Of a stretch of DNA of 49,516 nucleotides, positions 8,056-17,202 are shown piece by piece. Source of the stretch: Oscillospiraceae bacterium (GTDB lineage Bacteria; Bacillota; Clostridia; Oscillospirales; Ruminococcaceae); contig JAKSPL010000013.1 in assembly GCA_024404815.1 (NCBI GenBank), forward strand, positions 1 through 49,516, in the 5' to 3' direction. Both the position numbers and the translations under genes were made by a program. Numbering within the stretch: position 1 is the first letter of the stretch; each line of letters opens with the position of its first letter. A model generated the notes under the pieces. That model made no database searches and was not told the DNA's origin. It saw nothing but the letters and a program-made list of their open reading frames with translations.

Positions 8056-10020
8056 TTATTTTCCGCGCAGAGCCTTGATCTTATCGCGTAAAAAGGCGGC
8101 GTGTTCGAATTCGAGGAGCTTTGCGGCTTCTTTCATCTGTGCAGTCAGGTCGCGGATGAGCGCTTCGCGTTCAGGCCGTGTGAGCTGTTTTGCAGATGCT
8201 TTTTCGGTGTTTTCGCGGCTTGCGATCTCAATGACATCGCGCACATCCTTGACAATGGTCTGCGGTGTGATGCCGTTTGCTTCATTGTAGGCGATTTGCA
8301 GACAGCGGCGGCGTTCTGTTTCACGAATCGCTCGCTCCATGCTGCCCGTGACGGAATCCGCGTAGAGAATGACAACACCGTGCGCATTTCTCGCGGCGCG
8401 TCCGATCGTCTGTATCAGCGAGGTTTCCGAGCGCAGAAAACCCTCCTTGTCCGCATCGAGAATCGCAACAAGCGATACTTCGGGGAGGTCAAGACCTTCG
8501 CGCAGCAGGTTGATGCCGACCAGTACATCGAATTCGCCCAGACGCAGATCACGAATAATTTCCATACGTTCAATGGTGTCGATGTCGTGGTGAAGATAGC
8601 GGACACGCACTTCCATACGGGAAAGATACGCAGTCAGGTCTTCCGCCATGCGCTTGGTCAGCGTGGTAATGAGGACACGTTCGTTTTTCTCGGTGCGCTT
8701 GTTGATCTCGGAGAGCAGGTCTTCGATCTGCCCCTCGACAGGCTTGACAATGACCTCGGGATCGACGAGTCCCGTCGGACGGATGACCTGTTCGACGACC
8801 TGCGCAGCGCGTTCGGATTCGATCTTGTTTGGTGTGGCACTCACATAGAGTGCCTCATTGATTTTCTCTGTAAATTCGGAGAAATTGAGCGGTCTGTTGT
8901 CGAATGCGCTCGGCAGTCGGAAACCATAGTCCACAAGCGTCTGTTTTCTCGCGTGGTCGCCTGCGAACATACCGCCGACCTGCGGCAGTGTCACATGGGA
9001 TTCGTCCACGATGAGAAGAAAATCCTTCGGGAAGTGGTCTAACAGCGTATAGGGACGCGAACCCGGAGCACGTCTTGCCAGCACACGCGAATAGTTCTCG
9101 ATGCCGCTGCACATACCGATCTCGCGGAGCATTTCAATGTCGTAGTTGGTGCGCTGTGCGATGCGCTGAGCCTCGATGAACTGGTTGTTGTTCTCGAAGA
9201 AAGCGACACGTTCTGTCAGCTCCTCCTGCAATTCCGCAATGGCTTCTTCCAGACGGTCGCCCGAAACGACATAGTGGCTGGCTGGAAAGATCATCGCGTG
9301 GGAGAGTGTCGCCTTGACCTCGCCCGTGACGATCTCCACCTCGGTGATGCGGTCGATCTCATCCCCGAAAAACTCGACGCGAATGGCGTCCTCGTTGGTG
9401 TTGACGGGACAGATGTCCACCACATCGCCGTGCACACGGAAATTGCCGCGTTCGAGGGCAATGTCGTTGCGCTGATATTGGATGGCAATCAGTCGTTCCA
9501 TCAGTTCTTCGCGTGACATCTCCATATTCGGGCGGAGGGACACGGTCATTTTGCGGTATTCTTCCGGGGCGCCGAGCGAGTAGATGCACGATACCGATGA
9601 CACGATAATGACGTCTGAACGCTCTGCGAGTGCCATTGTGGCGGAGTGGCGCAGGCGGTCGATGTCGTTGTTGATAGAAGAATCCTTTTCGATATAGCTG
9701 TCGGTGCTGGGAATATAGGCTTCGGGCTGGTAGTAGTCGTAGTAGGACACAAAATACTCGACTGCATTCTCAGGGAAAAACTCCTTGAATTCGGAGCAGA
9801 GCTGTGCGGCGAGAATTTTGTTGTGTGCGAGAATCAGCGTTGGTTTATTTCGTTTTGCGATGACATTTGCCATCGTATAGGTCTTGCCTGAGCCTGTGAC
9901 GCCGAGCAAAACCTGTTCGTTCTTGCCATTTTCGAAGCCTCTGACCAGTTCATCAATGGCTTTCGGCTGGTCGCCCGCAGGCGGAAACGGCGCGTGGAGT
10001 ATGAAATCACGATGTTCCAA
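8056..10020 (-). CDS. uvrB: Excinuclease ABC subunit UvrB
   Basis: A 654-residue UvrB, the damage-verifying helicase-like subunit of nucleotide excision repair that loads at lesions with UvrA and then recruits UvrC. Visible features are the N-terminal PAGDQPKAI block, Walker A GVTGSGKT near residue 40, the beta-hairpin region [15 protein letters not shown], helicase motifs including DESHVTLPQ and the IGRAARN motif, and a C-terminal UVR domain ([22 protein letters not shown]). Length is typical. It is the last gene of a minus-strand run after radC, 38 nt downstream of it. Confidence 0.97.
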   Translation of the reverse strand: MEHRDFILHAPFPPAGDQPKAIDELVRGFENGKNEQVLLGVTGSGKTYTMANVIAKRNKPTLILAHNKILAAQLCSEFKEFFPENAVEYFVSYYDYYQPEAYIPSTDSYIEKDSSINNDIDRLRHSATMALAERSDVIIVSSVSCIYSLGAPEEYRKMTVSLRPNMEMSREELMERLIAIQYQRNDIALERGNFRVHGDVVDICPVNTNEDAIRVEFFGDEIDRITEVEIVTGEVKATLSHAMIFPASHYVVSGDRLEEAIAELQEELTERVAFFENNNQFIEAQRIAQRTNYDIEMLREIGMCSGIENYSRVLARRAPGSRPYTLLDHFPKDFLLIVDESHVTLPQVGGMFAGDHARKQTLVDYGFRLPSAFDNRPLNFSEFTEKINEALYVSATPNKIESERAAQVVEQVIRPTGLVDPEVIVKPVEGQIEDLLSEINKRTEKNERVLITTLTKRMAEDLTAYLSRMEVRVRYLHHDIDTIERMEIIRDLRLGEFDVLVGINLLREGLDLPEVSLVAILDADKEGFLRSETSLIQTIGRAARNAHGVVILYADSVTGSMERAIRETERRRCLQIAYNEANGITPQTIVKDVRDVIEIASRENTEKASAKQLTRPEREALIRDLTAQMKEAAKLLEFEHAAFLRDKIKALRGK

Positions 10021-10058
10021 GATCGTACCTCGTTTCGGTGGTTTGGAGATGGAAAGCG

Positions 10059-10745
10059 TCAGTCAGGCATACAGCCGCTGTCGCGCATGGAAATGACATT
10101 GTTCTCTCCGACGATGATATGGTCATGCAAAGTAATGGAGAGCGTTTTGAGGTATTCGGAGAGTTGTCTGGTGGAGATCAGGTCATCTCTGGAAACCTGT
10201 GCCCTTGCGTTCGGGTGGTTGTGTGCGAGGACAACAATGCCGCAGTGGTCGAGAACAGCGTGTTCGACGACGGTGCGGATAGACGAAGAAACATGGGTGA
10301 GCGACCCTTCTGCGAGAACATGACAGTTACGGAGGTAATACCGTTCGTCCAGACAGGCAAGCCGCAGGATTTCGCGGTTTTCGTAGGCATAGAGCTGCTG
10401 GAAATACGCGCAGAGTGCAGAGGGAGAGTCAAGCGGCAGCTGATGGTAGGTGCGTTCGGGTGCTGCGGCATAGACCGATGCGAGGAGATGCAGATAGACA
10501 GCGGCGTTTTGTGTCATGCCTTCGACCTCGGTGAGTGTGCGGACGGGTGCTGCGAGGACATCGTGCAGGCTGCCAAAACGCTGTAATAAACGGTGCGCCA
10601 GCGGATTGACGTCCACACGCGGAATCGCGTAAAAGAGCAGCAGTTCGAGAATTTCATGCTCCTGAAAGCCGTCCAGACCTGTCTGGAGAAACCGTTCGCG
10701 CATCCGTTTGCGGTGTCCTGCGTGAATCGAATCGGACAAGACCAT
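10059..10745 (-). CDS. radC: RadC family JAB-domain protein
   Basis: A 228-residue RadC-like protein with an N-terminal helix-hairpin-helix-like region ([30 protein letters not shown]) and a C-terminal JAMM/MPN+ domain. The metalloprotease-type motif is [16 protein letters not shown], with HxHP and the distal Asp. Its biological role is unresolved despite the name. The frame extends upstream, but ATG at 10745 is preceded by AGGAGGTGT and is the clear start. It sits between the pseudouridine synthase and uvrB, probably on one transcript. Confidence 0.9.
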   Translation of the reverse strand: MVLSDSIHAGHRKRMRERFLQTGLDGFQEHEILELLLFYAIPRVDVNPLAHRLLQRFGSLHDVLAAPVRTLTEVEGMTQNAAVYLHLLASVYAAAPERTYHQLPLDSPSALCAYFQQLYAYENREILRLACLDERYYLRNCHVLAEGSLTHVSSSIRTVVEHAVLDHCGIVVLAHNHPNARAQVSRDDLISTRQLSEYLKTLSITLHDHIIVGENNVISMRDSGCMPD

Positions 10746-10774
10746 ACACCTCCTATACAATGCAAATTTGCAGA

Positions 10775-10820
10775 AAACGCAAAGATCCCAATGGAAAGTA
10801 CAGGGAATCTTTGCGTTATT
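10775..10820 (-). terminator. Hairpin between rluA-type gene and radC
   Basis: AACGCAAAGAT and ATCTTTGCGTT arms, extended by CCC/GGG with one bulged base, form a stem of about 14 bp. The minus-strand side is followed only by TTTTC, so termination of the pseudouridine synthase transcript may be partial. The plus-strand side has the better T run. Confidence 0.5.
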
Positions 10821-10822
10821 TT

Positions 10823-11785
10823 TTATGGTTGACTTGAAAGAAACGGCTGGGCAAACTGCGGTGTAAAGGAAAACTCCATGCCGTTTAAGGCGGACAGACA
10901 GCAGGGTTCTGCGGAGAACGCAAAGCGCAGTCTGCACGCAGAAAGAAGCTGATGCCGCTGACCGTGTGCGATATTTTCTGCGATATTGCCGTAGCGCGGG
11001 TCGCCGAGAATCGGGCAGCCGAGTGCCGCCATCTGGACGCGGATCTGATGAGTGCGTCCTGTGTAGAGTGTGACCTGAACGAGGGAAAGACCGTCTTTTT
11101 CCGCCAGTACACGGTAGCCTGTGCGAATCTCGCGGAAACCGAATTTCGGGAGTTCCGAGAGTACCACCTGATTGTCGGAGATCTTCTTGTGGTAGGCGAT
11201 GACAATATCGGTGTCTTTCGGGAGTTTGCCGACGGTCACGCAGTAATACTGCTTCTGAATTTCGCCGTTTCGAATCTTTTCGTTCAGACAGCGGAGTGCG
11301 GCAGCGGTTTTTGCTGCCAGCACAAAGCCCTCGGTATTGCGGTCGAGCCGATTGCAGAGGGCAGGTGTAAAGCTCTGTTCCTCCTCGGGGCGGTATGCGC
11401 CTGTTTCTACGAGGTAGTGCAGAAATCTGTCTACGAGAGTGTCTTCCGTGCCGTGGTCATCCGCATGGACAGGCAGACCGACAGGCTTTCGCAGGACGGC
11501 GATCTGATCATCCTCGAAGATAATATCGGGCATTGGCAGGTCGCGCGGCTGTGTGACAGAAGCAGGCGGCTGTTTGCCTGCAAAGCAGTCCTCCGGCAGA
11601 TAGACTTGCAGCACATTGCCTTCTGCAAGAACGGTTTCGGGCGGAATGCGTTTCCCGTCGCATTTCACGTCCTTCTTGCGGAAGGTTTTGTAGAGCAGAG
11701 AGGACGGGAGCTGCGGACAGGCTTTGCGGAGAAATTTGTCCGCACGCTGTCCTGCGTCGTTCGTCCCGATGGTAAAAGTATGCAT
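10823..11785 (-). CDS. RluA-family 23S/rRNA-type pseudouridine synthase
   Basis: A 320-residue RluA/RluC/RluD-type enzyme that isomerises uridine to pseudouridine in RNA. An N-terminal S4 domain (ADKFLRKACPQLPSSLLYKTF, then DGKR) binds RNA. The catalytic core has NRLDRNTEGFVLAAK, whose Asp is the nucleophile, and the later GRTHQIRVQMAALGCPILGD block typical of the family. ATG 11785 follows AAAGGAATAGGG. It starts 22 nt after the DUF5662 gene and precedes radC. Which RNA position it modifies cannot be told. Confidence 0.92.
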   Translation of the reverse strand: MHTFTIGTNDAGQRADKFLRKACPQLPSSLLYKTFRKKDVKCDGKRIPPETVLAEGNVLQVYLPEDCFAGKQPPASVTQPRDLPMPDIIFEDDQIAVLRKPVGLPVHADDHGTEDTLVDRFLHYLVETGAYRPEEEQSFTPALCNRLDRNTEGFVLAAKTAAALRCLNEKIRNGEIQKQYYCVTVGKLPKDTDIVIAYHKKISDNQVVLSELPKFGFREIRTGYRVLAEKDGLSLVQVTLYTGRTHQIRVQMAALGCPILGDPRYGNIAENIAHGQRHQLLSACRLRFAFSAEPCCLSALNGMEFSFTPQFAQPFLSSQP

Positions 11786-11807
11786 AAACCCTATTCCTTT
11801 TGGCTGA

Positions 11808-12332
11808 TTATTTCTTCATTTTTCTGATATAGGCAAAGGTTTTCTCCTCACCCTGTTCCGCAAGCATTTTGAGGAGAAAGTGAAGCTGCTTTGCGGTTTT
11901 CGGATGAATCTTTCTGGTGTTTTTGGCACGCTCGAAGTAAGCGAGTGCATCGCCGTCGGTATAATCTTTTCCGCGGTAGACCTTGCTGGCGGCAACGCGG
12001 TCACAGAACATTTCGATGAGGTAGCGTGTCGGCATCGGCACGGGGTCCATCGTCTTTGTCTGCGGATTATAGTCGGTCCAGTATTCGAAATGGTGGCGGT
12101 TTCTGCCTTTGTGGTGCATCCACGCAGCAGAGAAACCGTTCTTTTCGCGTTCAGCCTCATTCGGAGAGCGTGTGCCCTGATAGAAGACCGCACCGGGGAT
12201 AAATTCCGTCGGTGAATATTTCGAGAGGTCATGGAGCAATCCCTGTACGGGGATGCCTGCGCGGAAGCAGTGCTGCATGACGACATGGCGGTGTCTGGTA
12301 ATGGTGCGGAAATGCGAAATGGGGTGAAACAC
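11808..12332 (-). CDS. DUF5662 family protein
   Basis: A 174-residue protein closely matching the DUF5662 pattern: an N-terminal histidine-rich helix (TRHRHVVMQHC), LLHDLSKYSPTEF, then GTRSPNEAER, WMHHKGRNRHHFEYW and a MFCDRVAASK segment. The His/Asp pairs look like a metal-dependent HD-type site, but no activity is established for the family. I chose GTG at 12332 because AAGGAGG lies 7 nt upstream; the longer frame to 12854 runs through spoIIAA on the other strand. It heads the minus-strand run leading to uvrB. Confidence 0.85.
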   Translation of the reverse strand: MFHPISHFRTITRHRHVVMQHCFRAGIPVQGLLHDLSKYSPTEFIPGAVFYQGTRSPNEAEREKNGFSAAWMHHKGRNRHHFEYWTDYNPQTKTMDPVPMPTRYLIEMFCDRVAASKVYRGKDYTDGDALAYFERAKNTRKIHPKTAKQLHFLLKMLAEQGEEKTFAYIRKMKK

Positions 12333-12362
12333 AGAAAAGCCTCCTTTTGAGATACTGAGAAT

Positions 12363-12391
12363 ATTATAGCATATTCGGTGGGATTGTGCAA
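12363..12391 (-). promoter_or_regulatory. Sigma-A promoter for DUF5662-rluA-radC-uvrB
   Basis: On the minus strand, TTGCAC (plus 12386-12391), 17-nt spacer, TATAAT (plus 12363-12368). It lies 31 nt before the GTG start. Confidence 0.75.
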
Positions 12392-12509
12392 GAGGATTTT
12401 TCGGAAATCTTTCTGCGGTGCGTTCTTTCGACAAAAAACGCAGGGGAAATGCGGTACAATCAAAGCAGGCGGTGAGATGCCGCATGAAAAATAAAAACGA
12501 AAGGTTCTG

Positions 12510-12848
12510 ATGAATTTGGTCGAACTGAAACAGGAGCCGCAGAAGCTGACGGCCGCGCTCAGCGGAGAACTTGACCACCACCATGCAAAGGAAATACGCG
12601 AAACTGTGGATCTTGCGGTACGGGAGCAGCTTCCGCCGACACTTGTACTGGATTTTACAAAGGTGACGTTTATGGACAGTTCGGGGATCGGGCTGATTAT
12701 CGGACGTTTTCACCTGATGGAGGAATGCGGCGGCGTGCTGGAGATCCACAATCCCTCGCCGCAGATTCGTAAGGTGCTGCGGCTTTCGGGGGCGGACAGG
12801 CTCGCCGTCATTCGGAACCATCTCAGCGGAAAGGCAGAAAAAGCATGA
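12510..12848 (+). CDS. spoIIAA: Anti-sigma F factor antagonist SpoIIAA (STAS domain)
   Basis: A 112-residue single STAS-domain protein. The phosphorylation loop reads FMDSSGIGLIIGR, with the Ser of DSSG matching Ser58 of B. subtilis SpoIIAA. In the forespore the dephosphorylated form binds SpoIIAB and frees sigma F. Its role is assigned by motif plus position directly before spoIIAB and sigF. GAAAGG precedes ATG 12510. The stop overlaps the start of spoIIAB by 4 nt (ATGA), so the pair is translationally coupled. I saw no convincing sigma-H promoter in 12333-12509. Confidence 0.93.
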   Translation: MNLVELKQEPQKLTAALSGELDHHHAKEIRETVDLAVREQLPPTLVLDFTKVTFMDSSGIGLIIGRFHLMEECGGVLEIHNPSPQIRKVLRLSGADRLAVIRNHLSGKAEKA

Positions 12849-13297
12849 AAACACTCAACGAAATCAAATGTACATTCCCTGCACGCTCCGAGAACGAAAG
12901 CTTTGCGCGAACGGTTGTCTGTGCGTTTGCCGCACAGCTTGACCCGACTGTCGAGGAACTTGCAGACCTGCGGACGGCAGTATCCGAGGCGGTGACAAAC
13001 AGTATTGTTCATGCCTATCGTGGTATAGATGGCGGTATGATAGCCATGACGGTGCGGCTTTTGCCTGATGCGGTCATCTATGTGCGGATCGCGGATAAGG
13101 GCTGCGGCATTGCAGATGTCCGAAAGGCAATGGAACCGCTTTATTCGAGTGCGCCTGCGGAGGAACGCGCAGGGCTTGGCTTTACGGTCATGGAGAGCTT
13201 TACGGACAAGTTGTCGGTGCATTCCAAACTCGGCAGCGGAACGACCGTAACAATGCGAAAGAAAATACGGCATGGCACAGAACACGATCGTCATTGA
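12845..13297 (+). CDS. spoIIAB: Anti-sigma F factor SpoIIAB
   Basis: A 150-residue GHKL-ATPase kinase that binds sigma F and phosphorylates SpoIIAA. The N box is LADLRTAVSEAVTNSIVHAY, the G1 box DKGCGIAD and the G2 region RAGLGFTVMESF, ending in GSGTTVTM. Length and order match the family. The 3' end overlaps sigF by 26 nt. The tail KIRHGTEHDRH lies within this overlap. The three-gene order AA-AB-AC is the conserved spoIIA operon. Confidence 0.95.
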   Translation: MKTLNEIKCTFPARSENESFARTVVCAFAAQLDPTVEELADLRTAVSEAVTNSIVHAYRGIDGGMIAMTVRLLPDAVIYVRIADKGCGIADVRKAMEPLYSSAPAEERAGLGFTVMESFTDKLSVHSKLGSGTTVTMRKKIRHGTEHDRH

Positions 13298-13928
13298 GGA
13301 ACATCTGGGACTGGTACATCTGTGCGCGAATCGGTTTCGGAACCGCGGTTTGGAGTATGAAGAACTGTATTCCGCAGGCTGTCTGGGACTGGTCAAAGCG
13401 GCAAAAGCGTTTGATGAAACGAGGGGCGTATGCTTTTCAACCTACGCTGTCCCTGTTATTATGGGCGAGATACGGCGCTTGTTTCGAGATGGCGGAACGG
13501 TGAAAATCGGGCGGCGGCTGAAAGAACAGGCGATGCGTGTGCAACAGGCGGCGGAGTCCCTGCGACAGGAAACGGGCGGTGAGCCGACAGTCCATATGAT
13601 CGCGGAGCGGCTGGGGATATCCGTACAGGAGGCGGCAGAGGCGATTTGTGCGGCACAGCCTGCGGTTTCGCTGACAGCGTATACCGAGGAGGGCGAGGCG
13701 CAGATGGATGTCCCCGTCCCATCGCCCGAAACCGCCTTGCAGGACAAGCTTGCGCTGCGGCAGGTGCTGGCACTCCTGAACGAGCAGGACAGGCTCTTGC
13801 TGCAGCTGCGGTATCAGAAACGCATGACACAGACCGCTGCCGCAAAACAGCTTGGCATGACGCAGGTGCAGGTGTCGCGCCGCGAGAAAAAGCTGCTGCT
13901 GTATCTGCGTGCGGAACTGCTGCGCTGA
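13272..13928 (+). CDS. sigF: RNA polymerase sporulation sigma factor SigF
   Basis: A 218-residue sigma-70 family factor. Region 2 contains LVHLCANRFRNRGLEYEELYSAGCLGLVKA and FSTYAVPVIMGEIRR; regions 3 and 4 follow, ending with TQTAAAKQLGMTQVQVSRREKK as the -35-binding helix-turn-helix. Position third in the spoIIA operon supports sigma F rather than sigma G. It would direct early forespore transcription. The start overlaps spoIIAB by 26 nt and has only a weak GAAAG site, consistent with coupling. The N-terminus is a little shorter than in B. subtilis. Confidence 0.94.
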   Translation: MAQNTIVIEEHLGLVHLCANRFRNRGLEYEELYSAGCLGLVKAAKAFDETRGVCFSTYAVPVIMGEIRRLFRDGGTVKIGRRLKEQAMRVQQAAESLRQETGGEPTVHMIAERLGISVQEAAEAICAAQPAVSLTAYTEEGEAQMDVPVPSPETALQDKLALRQVLALLNEQDRLLLQLRYQKRMTQTAAAKQLGMTQVQVSRREKKLLLYLRAELLR

Positions 13929-13934
13929 CAGCCC

Positions 13935-13963
13935 TTTACATTTCCCAGAAAGTGTGGTAAAAT
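13935..13963 (+). promoter_or_regulatory. Sigma-A promoter for the dipeptidase gene
   Basis: TTTACA (13935-13940), 17-nt spacer, TAAAAT (13958-13963), starting 6 nt after the sigF stop codon. Confidence 0.7.
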
Positions 13964-14001
13964 AGAATCAACCGTAAAAAATCATCCGAATGGGGGATAC
14001 T

Positions 14002-15441
14002 ATGACAGCACACGACAAGCATCTCGATGCAGTCTACGATAATTTCCGTGCGATTGCAACAATTCCGCACGGTTCGGGCAACACCGCACAGATCAGCCGA
14101 TTCTGCGTGGACTGGGCGCACGCACATCGTCTGGACGTTTCTGCGGACGCGGCAGGCAATGTGGTCATCCGCAAGCCTGCCTCCAAAGGGTACGAAAATC
14201 GTCCTGCCGTCATTTTGCAGGGACACCTTGACATGGTGTGTGCAAAGGACGACAACTGCCGCAAGGACATGGAAACCGAGGGGCTGACGCTCTGCTGGGG
14301 CAAGGAATTCCTCACGGCACAGGGTACGACACTCGGCGGCGACGACGGCATTGCCGTGGCTTATGCGCTGGCATTGCTCTCCGCAGACGATATTCCGCAT
14401 CCGCCGCTGACGGTTTTGCTGACGGTCGATGAGGAGATCGGAATGCTCGGTGCGGCGGCGGTTTCTCCCTCCGCGCTGGACGCAGACTACCTGCTCAACC
14501 TCGACTCCGAGGAGGAAGGCGTGTTCACGGTCGGCTGTGCAGGCGGCGTGCGTGTGCATCTCACCGTTCCTGTGAACATGGAAAAACAGCAGGGTGTACC
14601 GATTACCGTGAAGCTGTCAGGACTCTGCGGCGGACATTCCGGCATGGAGATCCATCGTCCGCTGATGAATGCAAATACCGCAATGGTACGTGTATTGCAG
14701 ATGATTTCCGCACCGTTTGGACTCTGCGGCTGGGAGGGCGGCATTCGGGATAATGTCATCCCGACCGAGGCTTCGGTGACGCTGCTTTGTCCGGCGGACA
14801 AGGTGCAGGATGTGCTGGATGCGGTAGAAAATGCAGGAAAATCGCTCGTCGCAGACTATCCGCTGGACACGGACATGAAGCTGACCGCCGCCGCCGCCGC
14901 AGAATCGGAATGCGATGCGGTGAATATAGTAGAAACAACGAATTTGCTTATATATCTTGCATCTCTGCCGAATGGTGTGGCCGCAATGGACGAAACGCTG
15001 CATATGCCGCAGACCTCGCTCAATCAGGGCATTTTCTCGCTTCATGACGGGGCATTCCATACAGACGCGCTGGTGCGAAGCGGTATCAATGCGGAAAAGG
15101 ACGCACTTGCAAATAAATTGCACCAACTTGCAGAGGACATGGGCGGCAGTTATGAAGATTCGGGTGACTATCCTGCGTGGGAATACATTCCGAATACGGT
15201 ACTGGAACAAACGGCGGTTGCCTGCTATCGGAACTGCTATGACGGCAAAGAGCCGCTGGTGCAGACGATTCACGCAGGACTGGAATGCGGTGTCCTTGCG
15301 GCAAAATCCGAACGTCTGACCTGTATTTCGTTTGGCCCTGACATTCTGGATATCCACACACCGCGTGAACGGCTGTCTTTGCCGTCTGTGGAACGGACAT
15401 GGACGCTGTTGTGTGAAATTCTCGCGCATTTGGGCGAATAA
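14002..15441 (+). CDS. pepD: Aminoacyl-histidine dipeptidase PepD (M20 family)
   Basis: About 479 residues of an M20 di-zinc peptidase of the PepD (carnosinase-like beta-Ala-His dipeptidase) type. Metal-site motifs are ILQGHLDMVCAK, LGGDDGIAVAYAL, VDEEIGMLGA and LNLDSEEEGVFTVGCAGG, followed by the dimerisation insert and the C-terminal lobe with the final conserved His region (IHAGLECG). It cleaves small dipeptides in the cytosol. A start at 14002 is preferred because GGGGGA lies 5 nt upstream; ATG 13990 has none. It has its own promoter. Confidence 0.9.
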   Translation: MTAHDKHLDAVYDNFRAIATIPHGSGNTAQISRFCVDWAHAHRLDVSADAAGNVVIRKPASKGYENRPAVILQGHLDMVCAKDDNCRKDMETEGLTLCWGKEFLTAQGTTLGGDDGIAVAYALALLSADDIPHPPLTVLLTVDEEIGMLGAAAVSPSALDADYLLNLDSEEEGVFTVGCAGGVRVHLTVPVNMEKQQGVPITVKLSGLCGGHSGMEIHRPLMNANTAMVRVLQMISAPFGLCGWEGGIRDNVIPTEASVTLLCPADKVQDVLDAVENAGKSLVADYPLDTDMKLTAAAAAESECDAVNIVETTNLLIYLASLPNGVAAMDETLHMPQTSLNQGIFSLHDGAFHTDALVRSGINAEKDALANKLHQLAEDMGGSYEDSGDYPAWEYIPNTVLEQTAVACYRNCYDGKEPLVQTIHAGLECGVLAAKSERLTCISFGPDILDIHTPRERLSLPSVERTWTLLCEILAHLGE

Positions 15442-15508
15442 CCGCGATTTCTGACGCATTGCTTCTGTCGTCTGCGTTTTCCGCATACATTCTGGCGGAG
15501 GGATGCGG

Positions 15509-16837
15509 ATGGAATGGGTGCGCGACTGGCTGTGGCAATGGATTTTGCCGATCGGACTGCTTGTGACAGCGGTCAGATGCGGCTTTGCACAAAAATGGAT
15601 GCCTCTGCGTGATTTTCGAAGAACAATACGAGATACCCTCGGCAGTCTTTCTGCGAAACAGACAGCAGAGGACAGGAAAGAATCTCCCTCACAGCGGCAA
15701 ATTGTAGCGACTGCTCTCGCCGCGGCGATGGGCACAGGCAATCTGATCGGTACAGCGGCAGCGATCGCGGCAGGCGGTGCAGGGGCTATATTCTGGATGT
15801 GGGTGTCCGCTTTGGCAGGCATGCTGCTGGTCTACGCGGAAAATGTGCTGGGCATCCGTTTTCGAAGGAAAACGGCAGACGGTTGGCGCGGCGGCGCAAT
15901 CGCTTGTCTGCGGTATGGTCTGCATATGCCGCTTACCGCGTGGATATTTGCGGTTTGCTGCGCGGCGGCAGGACTTGGCATGGGCAGTATGGCGCAGGCG
16001 AATGCGATCGCGGCGGCGGCAAAGGAATTATCTGTTCCGCCCCCTGCGGCAGGCGTAGTGACTGTTCTGCTTGGCGGCTGGATCTTGTGCGGCGGAACGA
16101 AGAAAATCGGGCGCGTGACCGCTTGGCTGATGCCCCTGCTGTGCGGCATTTATATGCTTGGCTGCGGCTGGCTTCTGGTGTGCCATGCCGAAAGGCTTCC
16201 TGCGGCATTTGCCCGTATTTTTCGGGAAGCGTTCGGATTTCGCGGCATGGCAGGCGGATTTTGCGCGTCCGTGCTGATGCAGAGCCTGCGTGTGGGCATC
16301 TGCCGCGGCATTTTCTCCAATGAAGCAGGACTTGGAAGTTCCGCACTTTTACATATGGAAACCGCAGAATGTGTTCCTGACAGACAGGGCAGATGGGCGG
16401 CGACCGAGGTTTTTCTCGATACGATCGTCTGTTGTACGCTGACCGCGCTGGTCGTCCTGACGGCGTCTGTCCCGACAGAGGGCGCGGACGGTGCATCGCT
16501 TCTCCTTGCAGCATTTGCGGAGAGTTTTGGCACATTTGCCGCGGATTATCTTGCTGTCATGCTGATATTATTCGCATTTGCGACATTTATCGGATGGTAT
16601 CCCTGCGGACTGGCGGCTGCACGCTATGGCTTGCGCGGCGGTGCGGAAATCTATTTGCCGCTGTATCTGCTGATAGGATTTGTGGGGGCACTTGGCGGTG
16701 CAGAACGGATTCTGATGCTCTGTGACTGCCTGAATGCCTGCATGGCGATACCGAATTTACTGGGATTATGGCTGCTGCGCGGTGAACTCGCGGCAGAAAC
16801 GGAAAGGATGCAAAAAAATGAAAATACCGAACGCTGA
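15509..16837 (+). CDS. Sodium:alanine/glycine symporter (AGCS family)
   Basis: About 442 residues and roughly ten membrane segments. AGCS-type blocks are ALAAAMGTGNLIGTAAAI, GAGAIFWMWVSALAGMLLVYAE, GICRGIFSNEAGLGSS and the late helices. The NEAGLGS motif is diagnostic of the sodium:amino acid (alanine) symporter family. ATG 15509 has GGAGGG 6 nt upstream, better than ATG 15503. It lies 67 nt after pepD, so amino acids released by the dipeptidase and this transporter may be linked. The substrate is inferred from the family. Confidence 0.88.
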   Translation: MEWVRDWLWQWILPIGLLVTAVRCGFAQKWMPLRDFRRTIRDTLGSLSAKQTAEDRKESPSQRQIVATALAAAMGTGNLIGTAAAIAAGGAGAIFWMWVSALAGMLLVYAENVLGIRFRRKTADGWRGGAIACLRYGLHMPLTAWIFAVCCAAAGLGMGSMAQANAIAAAAKELSVPPPAAGVVTVLLGGWILCGGTKKIGRVTAWLMPLLCGIYMLGCGWLLVCHAERLPAAFARIFREAFGFRGMAGGFCASVLMQSLRVGICRGIFSNEAGLGSSALLHMETAECVPDRQGRWAATEVFLDTIVCCTLTALVVLTASVPTEGADGASLLLAAFAESFGTFAADYLAVMLILFAFATFIGWYPCGLAAARYGLRGGAEIYLPLYLLIGFVGALGGAERILMLCDCLNACMAIPNLLGLWLLRGELAAETERMQKNENTER

Positions 16838-17060
16838 CTCGCTGGACGGAGCGCAGAAATTTGTAACGATTCTGAATCTGATCGTATTTCTGGTCGTGTT
16901 CCTCGGATTATATCTGATCGTGCGGCAATATGTACACAATCTGTTTTTGCGGATCCTGTGTCTGGCGGCGGATTATTTTATCACATCGCTTTTGGTCTAT
17001 TGTGTGATACGTCCGTTGTCGGACAAAGCGGCAGACGCTTTGCGGCAGATGAAAAAATGA
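16818..17060 (+). CDS. Small two-helix membrane protein, unknown
   Basis: An 80-residue protein starting at ATG 16818 after GGAAAGGA. Two hydrophobic stretches (about 15-35 and 43-65) suggest two membrane helices with a charged C-terminus. It overlaps the 3' end of the AGCS gene by 20 nt, so it is probably co-translated and might be an accessory part of that transporter. No family recognised. Confidence 0.65.
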   Translation: MKIPNADSLDGAQKFVTILNLIVFLVVFLGLYLIVRQYVHNLFLRILCLAADYFITSLLVYCVIRPLSDKAADALRQMKK

Positions 17061-17098
17061 TGCTGACAATTCTCGACGCAGATAGACCGCGGCTGGCA

Positions 17099-17127
17099 TT
17101 GATGAAACTGTATCTATTTGGTATAAT
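17099..17127 (+). promoter_or_regulatory. Sigma-A-like promoter before the spo0A homologue
   Basis: TTGATG (17099-17104), 17-nt spacer, TATAAT (17122-17127), 75 nt before ATG 17203. No clear 0A box or sigma-H site was seen. Confidence 0.7.
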
Positions 17128-17202
17128 AAATAAGCCAATCGCGCGATGGATGAGTGTTAAGAGAAAAGAGAAAAAGGGTACCAGAACATTTAGGAGCAGC
17201 AT

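Noticed and set aside
12420-12509. Possible sigma-H promoter for the spoIIA operon
   Set aside because: CAGGGGAAAT and TACAATC are only loosely placed; the spacing and -10 do not fit well enough to annotate.
13478-13928. Assignment of the sporulation sigma factor as SigG
   Set aside because: Its place directly after spoIIAA and spoIIAB identifies it as SigF; the protein alone would not separate the two with certainty.
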